Shown piece after piece: positions 60,077 through 64,000 of a DNA stretch of 64,000 nucleotides. Under the pieces are notes generated by a model that was not told the origin of the DNA, searched no databases, and was given only the letters and a program-made list of their open reading frames with translations. How positions within the stretch are numbered: the first letter of the stretch is position 1; each line of letters opens with the position of its first letter. The translations under genes and the position numbers were made by a program. Source of the DNA: Harmonia axyridis (taxonomy: Eukaryota; Arthropoda; Insecta; Coleoptera; Coccinellidae); assembly GCF_914767665.1 (NCBI RefSeq), contig NC_059508.1:22046001-22110000 (forward strand), written 5' to 3'.

Positions 60077-60749
60077 AAAAATTTTCTACCCATTTAATGA
60101 AATTTTGGGGAGAAATTCTTTCAATAGAAATAGGTATAAATCTATGGTTTGCTCCACAAATTTCTGAACATTGACCAAAAAAAATTCCAGTTCGATTTAA
60201 ATTAAATCTAAGTTGATTTAATCGCCCTGGGGAGGCATCGACTTTTACTCCTGTTGAAGGAACTGTTCAAGAATGAATTACGTCAGAAGATGAAGTTAGA
60301 ATTCGAATATGAGAAAGATATGGTAAAATAGTTCGATTATCAACTTCTAGTAATCGAAAATTAAAAAGTTGATTATTATTAATTAAATATGAATCAAATT
60401 CAAGATTTTTAAAATCTGTATATTCATAGGTTCAATATCATTGATGACCAATAGTTTTAATAGTAACTAAAGGGTTACGGATTTCATCAATTAAGTAAAT
60501 TAATTTTAAAGAAGGAAAAGCAATAAAAATTAAAGTTAATGCTGGTATGATAGTTCAAATTGTTTCAATATTGTGTCCTTCTAATATAAAACGATGGTTA
60601 TAATTATTTAATGTTAGTCTCATTATGGTATATGTTACAATACAAGTGATTATTATTAAGATTAAAAGGGCGTGATCATGAAAAAATCTTAATTGTTCCA
60701 GTAAATATGAAGCTCTGTCTAAAAATATATATGATTTTCAAGTCGCTAT
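60077..60749 (-). CDS. cox2: COX2, lap 4
   Basis: Intact; matches the other laps. Confidence 0.95.
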
Positions 60750-60814
60750 TTCTAAAAAAAGGTAAATCTTTATAATTGGGGTTTAAATCCAATGCACTAA
60801 TCTGCCATATTAGA
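60750..60814 (-). tRNA. trnL2: tRNA-Leu (UUR), lap 4
   Basis: Matches the lap-1 gene. Confidence 0.95.
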
Positions 60815-62348
60815 ATTTTTGAGCTAAGATTGGTACTTCTGAATAAGAATGTTCATTAGGGGGAGAAAGTTGGAGTCATTCAATTAAAGAGGGTACATTA
60901 GAATTAAACTTTCTTAAACGTATTGAATAAAATCTTTCTCAAATAATTAAGATTATAAAGATTATTCTAAGAGAGGAAATTATAGATCCAATAGAAGAAA
61001 TTTTATTTCATTTGTAATAAGCATCAGGATAATCAGAGTATCGTCGAGGTATTCCTCTTAGTCCTAAGAAGTGTTGAGGAAAAAATGTTAAGTTTACCCC
61101 AATAAATATAATTAAAAATTGGATTTGTAATAATTTATTGTTAAGATTGAATCCTGTAATTAAAGGGAATCAATGGATAAATCCTGCTATAATGGCAAAT
61201 ACAGCTCCTATAGATAAAACGTAATGGAAATGAGCTACAACATAATAGGTATCATGTAAAATAATATCTATGGAAGAGTTAGCTAAAATTACTCCTGTTA
61301 ATCCACCAATTGTAAATAAAAATAAAAATCCCAGGGTTCATAAAATTGAAGGTGTATAGTAAAATTGTATTCCATGTAAAGTTGCTAATCAAGAAAAAAT
61401 TTTAATTCCAGTGGGTACTGCAATAATTATAGTAGCTGAAGTAAAATAAGCTCGAGTATCAACATCTATTCCCACTGTAAATATGTGATGAGCTCATACT
61501 ACAAATCCTAGAAGTCCAATAGCTAATATAGCATAAATTATTCCTAAAGAACCAAAGGCAATTTTTTTCCCTCTTTCTTGTGTAATAATATGGGAAATTA
61601 TACCAAATCCTGGGAGAATTAAAATATAAACTTCAGGATGGCCAAAAAATCAAAATAAATGTTGGTATAAAATTGGGTCTCCCCCACCGGTTGGATCAAA
61701 AAAAGAAGAATTTAAGTTTCGGTCAGTTAATAGTATAGTAATTGCTCCTGCAAGAACTGGTAGTGATAGTAATAAAAGAATTGCTGTAATAAGAACAGAT
61801 CATACAAATAAAGGAGTTTTATCAAGTATTATACCAAATGGACGTATATTTATAATAGTTGAAATGAAATTTACTGCACCTAAAATTGAGGAAATTCCTG
61901 CTAAATGTAAACTAAAAATCACTAAATCTACTGAAGGCCCGTTATGTGTTAAATTAGAAGAAAGAGGAGGGTAAACAGTTCATCCTGTTCCTGCCCCTAT
62001 TTCTACGATTGTTCTTAAAATTAAAAGAGTTAAAGCAGGGGGTAAAAGTCAAAATCTTATGTTATTTAATCGTGGAAATGCTATATCAGGAGCTCCAATT
62101 ATTAAAGGAACTAATCAATTTCCAAAACCCCCAATTATAATAGGTATTACTATAAAGAAAATCATAATGAAAGCATGAGCTGTAACAATTATATTATAAA
62201 TTTGGTCGTTTCCAATTAATCTTCCTCTAGTTCCTAATTCTAACCGAATTAAAATACTTAACGATGTTCCTACTATTCCTGCCCATATTCCAAATAAAAA
62301 GTATAATGTTCCAATATCTTTATGATTAGTAGAAAATAATCATTTATT
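60815..62348 (-). CDS. cox1: COX1, lap 4
   Basis: Intact with normal Leu 231, Met 168 and Phe 422. One private silent change (Met ATA to ATG) lies at 62163. Confidence 0.96.
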
Positions 62349-62349
62349 C

Positions 62350-62411
62350 GATAAAGTGGCTGAATTAAAGCGTTAAATTGTAAATTTAATTATGAGTTTT
62401 CTCCTTTATTA
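62350..62411 (+). tRNA. trnY: tRNA-Tyr (GTA), lap 4
   Basis: Matches the lap-1 gene. Confidence 0.93.
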
Positions 62412-62473
62412 AGCCTTATATTCAATTATGATTATAAATTGCAAATTTATAGGTGAATATTATTCTAAGGCTT
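62412..62473 (+). tRNA. trnC: tRNA-Cys (GCA), lap 4
   Basis: Matches the lap-1 gene. Confidence 0.94.
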
Positions 62474-62528
62474 AGAATAATTCTATTTTTAACTTTGAAG
62501 GTTACTAGTTTATTTAACTTAAATCCTT
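62466..62528 (-). tRNA. trnW: tRNA-Trp (TCA), lap 4
   Basis: Matches the lap-1 gene. Confidence 0.93.
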
Positions 62529-63531
62529 AATAAATTCTAAAAATTACAGTAAAAATGATTAATCCGTAAATATTCACTCAATTTAAAAAAATTACATAGT
62601 AAGAGTTAATATAATTAAATTTTTTATTTTCATTTAATTTTATTATTAAAGATTGAAGTATTAAGCGTATATAAATATATATACAAATTAAAGTAATAAA
62701 AATTATTATAAAAGATAGAAAATAAAAGTGATTTTCAATTAAAGTTTTTAGAATTAGTCACTTAGGAAAAAATCCTAAAAAGGGGGGGATTCCTCCTAGA
62801 GAAAAGAAATTTAAAAAAAAATAGAATTTTAAAGTTTTATTGTCATTCATATTATTTATAAGATCTTTAATGTTAAAGATTTTATATTTATTAAAAATTA
62901 AGATTATATTTAAAGAAATAAAAGTATAAATTAAAAAGTATAATATTCATAAGGATTGATTTAATATTATTATTCTTAATATTCAACCAATATGGTTGAT
63001 GGAAGATAAGGCAAGAATTTTTTTTAATCTGGTTTGGTTCCATGTTTTTACACTCCCTAAGGTTATACATATCAAAATAATCAAAATAAAGAATAGGTTT
63101 AATTTAAAATTATATATAATTAAAATTATTGGGGCAATTTTTTGTCAAGTTATTAATAATAATGCATTAGCTCATCTTAGTCCTTCTAGGACTTCTGGGT
63201 ATCAAAAGTGAAAAGGGGCTGCTCCTATTTTTATAAGGATAGCTCTGTTAAACAAAAATATAGAAGTAGGTATTAATTGCTCGATAGAATTGATTAAAAT
63301 AAATGAATTTAAAAAAGAAAATAAAACTAGAATTGATGCAGAAACTTGAACTAAAAAATATTTCAAGGAGGATTCAGAAGAATACTTAAAATTATCTAAA
63401 TTTATAATAGGAATAAAAGCTAAGAGGTTTAATTCTAAACCAATCCAGATATTAATTCATGAATAAGCAGAAATAGAAATAAGAGTTCCTCTTATTATTA
63501 AAATTAAAAATATTAATTTTATAGTTTTAAT
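62527..63531 (-). CDS. nad2: ND2, lap 4, four clustered changes
   Basis: Full length. Private bases at 62844 (Tyr 230 to Asp), 62885 (Phe 216 to Tyr), 62998 (silent) and 63037 (silent) fall within 194 nt, far denser than elsewhere. Confidence 0.94.
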
Positions 63532-63533
63532 TA

Positions 63534-63597
63534 TAAAGAAAAGGGGTATACCTTTATAAATGGGGTATGAACCCATCAGCTTCTTTAGCTTATCTTT
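63534..63597 (-). tRNA. trnM: tRNA-Met (CAT), lap 4
   Basis: Matches the lap-1 gene. Confidence 0.94.
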
Positions 63598-63665
63598 ATA
63601 TTCTAGTATAAGATGTACAAGAGTTTTTGAAACTCTAAGAAATAATTTAATTTTATTGAATATAA
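63597..63665 (+). tRNA. trnQ: tRNA-Gln (TTG), lap 4
   Basis: Matches the lap-1 gene. Confidence 0.93.
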
Positions 63666-63689
63666 TTACAAAAAAAAATTAACAATTAA

Positions 63690-63714
63690 AAATTTAACTT
63701 ATTAAGTTAAATTT
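63690..63714. repeat. Perfect 25-nt palindrome, lap 4
   Basis: Same as at 4314. A private G follows at 63736. Confidence 0.8.
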
Positions 63715-63796
63715 AAAATTTAATATTTTAACCTTGAATAAAAACTATTAAATTTTCATTAATTTAAGTGTACAAAAATTAATTCACAAAGTAAAA

Positions 63797-63815
63797 AATC
63801 CTATAAAATAGGATT
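63797..63815. repeat. Stem-loop before the 95-bp array, lap 4
   Basis: Loop TAAAA, as in laps 2 and 3. Confidence 0.75.
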
Positions 63816-63832
63816 ATTTATATAAATATATT

Positions 63833-64000
63833 CGATAAATTTGAGTTGATTTTGGTCGTCCTACTTCAGGATCAATTTCAACATTCTAAACCAATCCTGA
63901 GGCTAAGTCCAACAATCAACACCAAACCCGATAAATTTGAGTTGATTTTGGTCGTCCTACTTCAGGATCAATTCCAATATTCTAAACCAATCCTGAGACT
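63833..64000. repeat. 95-bp tandem array, lap 4, cut by window end
   Basis: The first copy and most of the second are visible and match the other laps; the sequence continues past the window. Confidence 0.95.

Larger units (their letters stand above)
1..64000. repeat. Head-to-tail tandem of a ~19.8-kb mitochondrial genome unit (about 3.2 laps)
   Basis: Every gene recurs in the same order and strand at a spacing of 19,779 to 19,814 bp. For example the 95-bp array starts at 4457, 24236, 44019 and 63833. Laps are near-identical, with roughly a few dozen substitutions between lap 1 and lap 2 by eye. There is no foreign sequence at any lap junction; atp6 reads straight through from one lap to the next. 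The arrangement fits an unrolled circle, a true multimer or a nuclear tandem copy. Confidence 0.97.

Noticed and set aside
62996..63211. A 71-codon plus-strand frame opposite nad2
   Set aside because: It is the antisense of a clear ND2 and is open only through the lap-4 substitutions and because TGA positions happen to fall outside its frame.

Overview
The window is mitochondrial DNA from an insect, most likely a beetle and probably a weevil (Curculionidae), read from the minority (N) strand. The evidence is very high A+T, ancestral insect gene order, invertebrate mitochondrial code (TGA = Trp, ATA = Met, AGA/AGG = Ser), COX1 opening at AAT, anticodons TCT for trnS1 and CTT for trnK, and no recognisable trnI between the control region and trnQ. 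The weevil placement is inference; the mitochondrial identity is not in doubt.

The main structural fact is that one ~19.8-kb mitogenome unit runs head to tail about 3.2 times. Phased at the 3' end of atp6, lap 1 (partial) is 1-19542, lap 2 is 19543-39325 (19,783 bp), lap 3 is 39326-59139 (19,814 bp) and lap 4 (partial) is 59140-64000. Measured from the start of the 95-bp array, successive periods are 19,779, 19,783 and 19,814 bp. Length differences come mainly from a (TA)n tract in rrnL (26, 30, 60 nt), a poly-T tract in nad5 (18, 19, 19 nt) and an A-run in the control region.

Layout within a lap, in window orientation: atp6(-) atp8(-) trnD(-) trnK(-) cox2(-) trnL2(-) cox1(-) trnY(+) trnC(+) trnW(-) nad2(-) trnM(-) trnQ(+); a control region of about 5.3 kb; rrnS(+) trnV(+) rrnL(+) trnL1(+) nad1(+) trnS2(-) cytb(-) nad6(-) trnP(+) trnT(-) nad4L(+) nad4(+) trnH(+) nad5(+) trnF(+) trnE(-) trnS1(-) trnN(-) trnR(-) trnA(-) nad3(-) trnG(-) cox3(-). 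That is 13 proteins, 2 rRNAs and 21 tRNAs. The proteins are the usual mitochondrial subunits of complexes I, III, IV and V; the RNAs serve their translation. Many proteins end in a bare T or TA finished by polyadenylation after tRNA punctuation cleavage. The control region has twenty ~95-bp tandem copies, a 2.1-kb single-copy stretch with a G9 hairpin and an A17 run, and three 347-bp tandem copies just before rrnS.

The laps are not identical. Each carries private substitutions, including an in-frame stop in nad5 (lap 2), an in-frame stop in nad4 (lap 3), a one-base frameshift in nad5 (lap 1) and replacements at conserved residues of cox1, nad1 and cytb. The 95-bp array is also organised differently in lap 1. 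This could be an assembler unrolling a circular, heteroplasmic genome from error-bearing reads, a physical mtDNA concatemer, or a tandem nuclear copy (NUMT). Sequence alone does not decide; read depth and spanning reads would.
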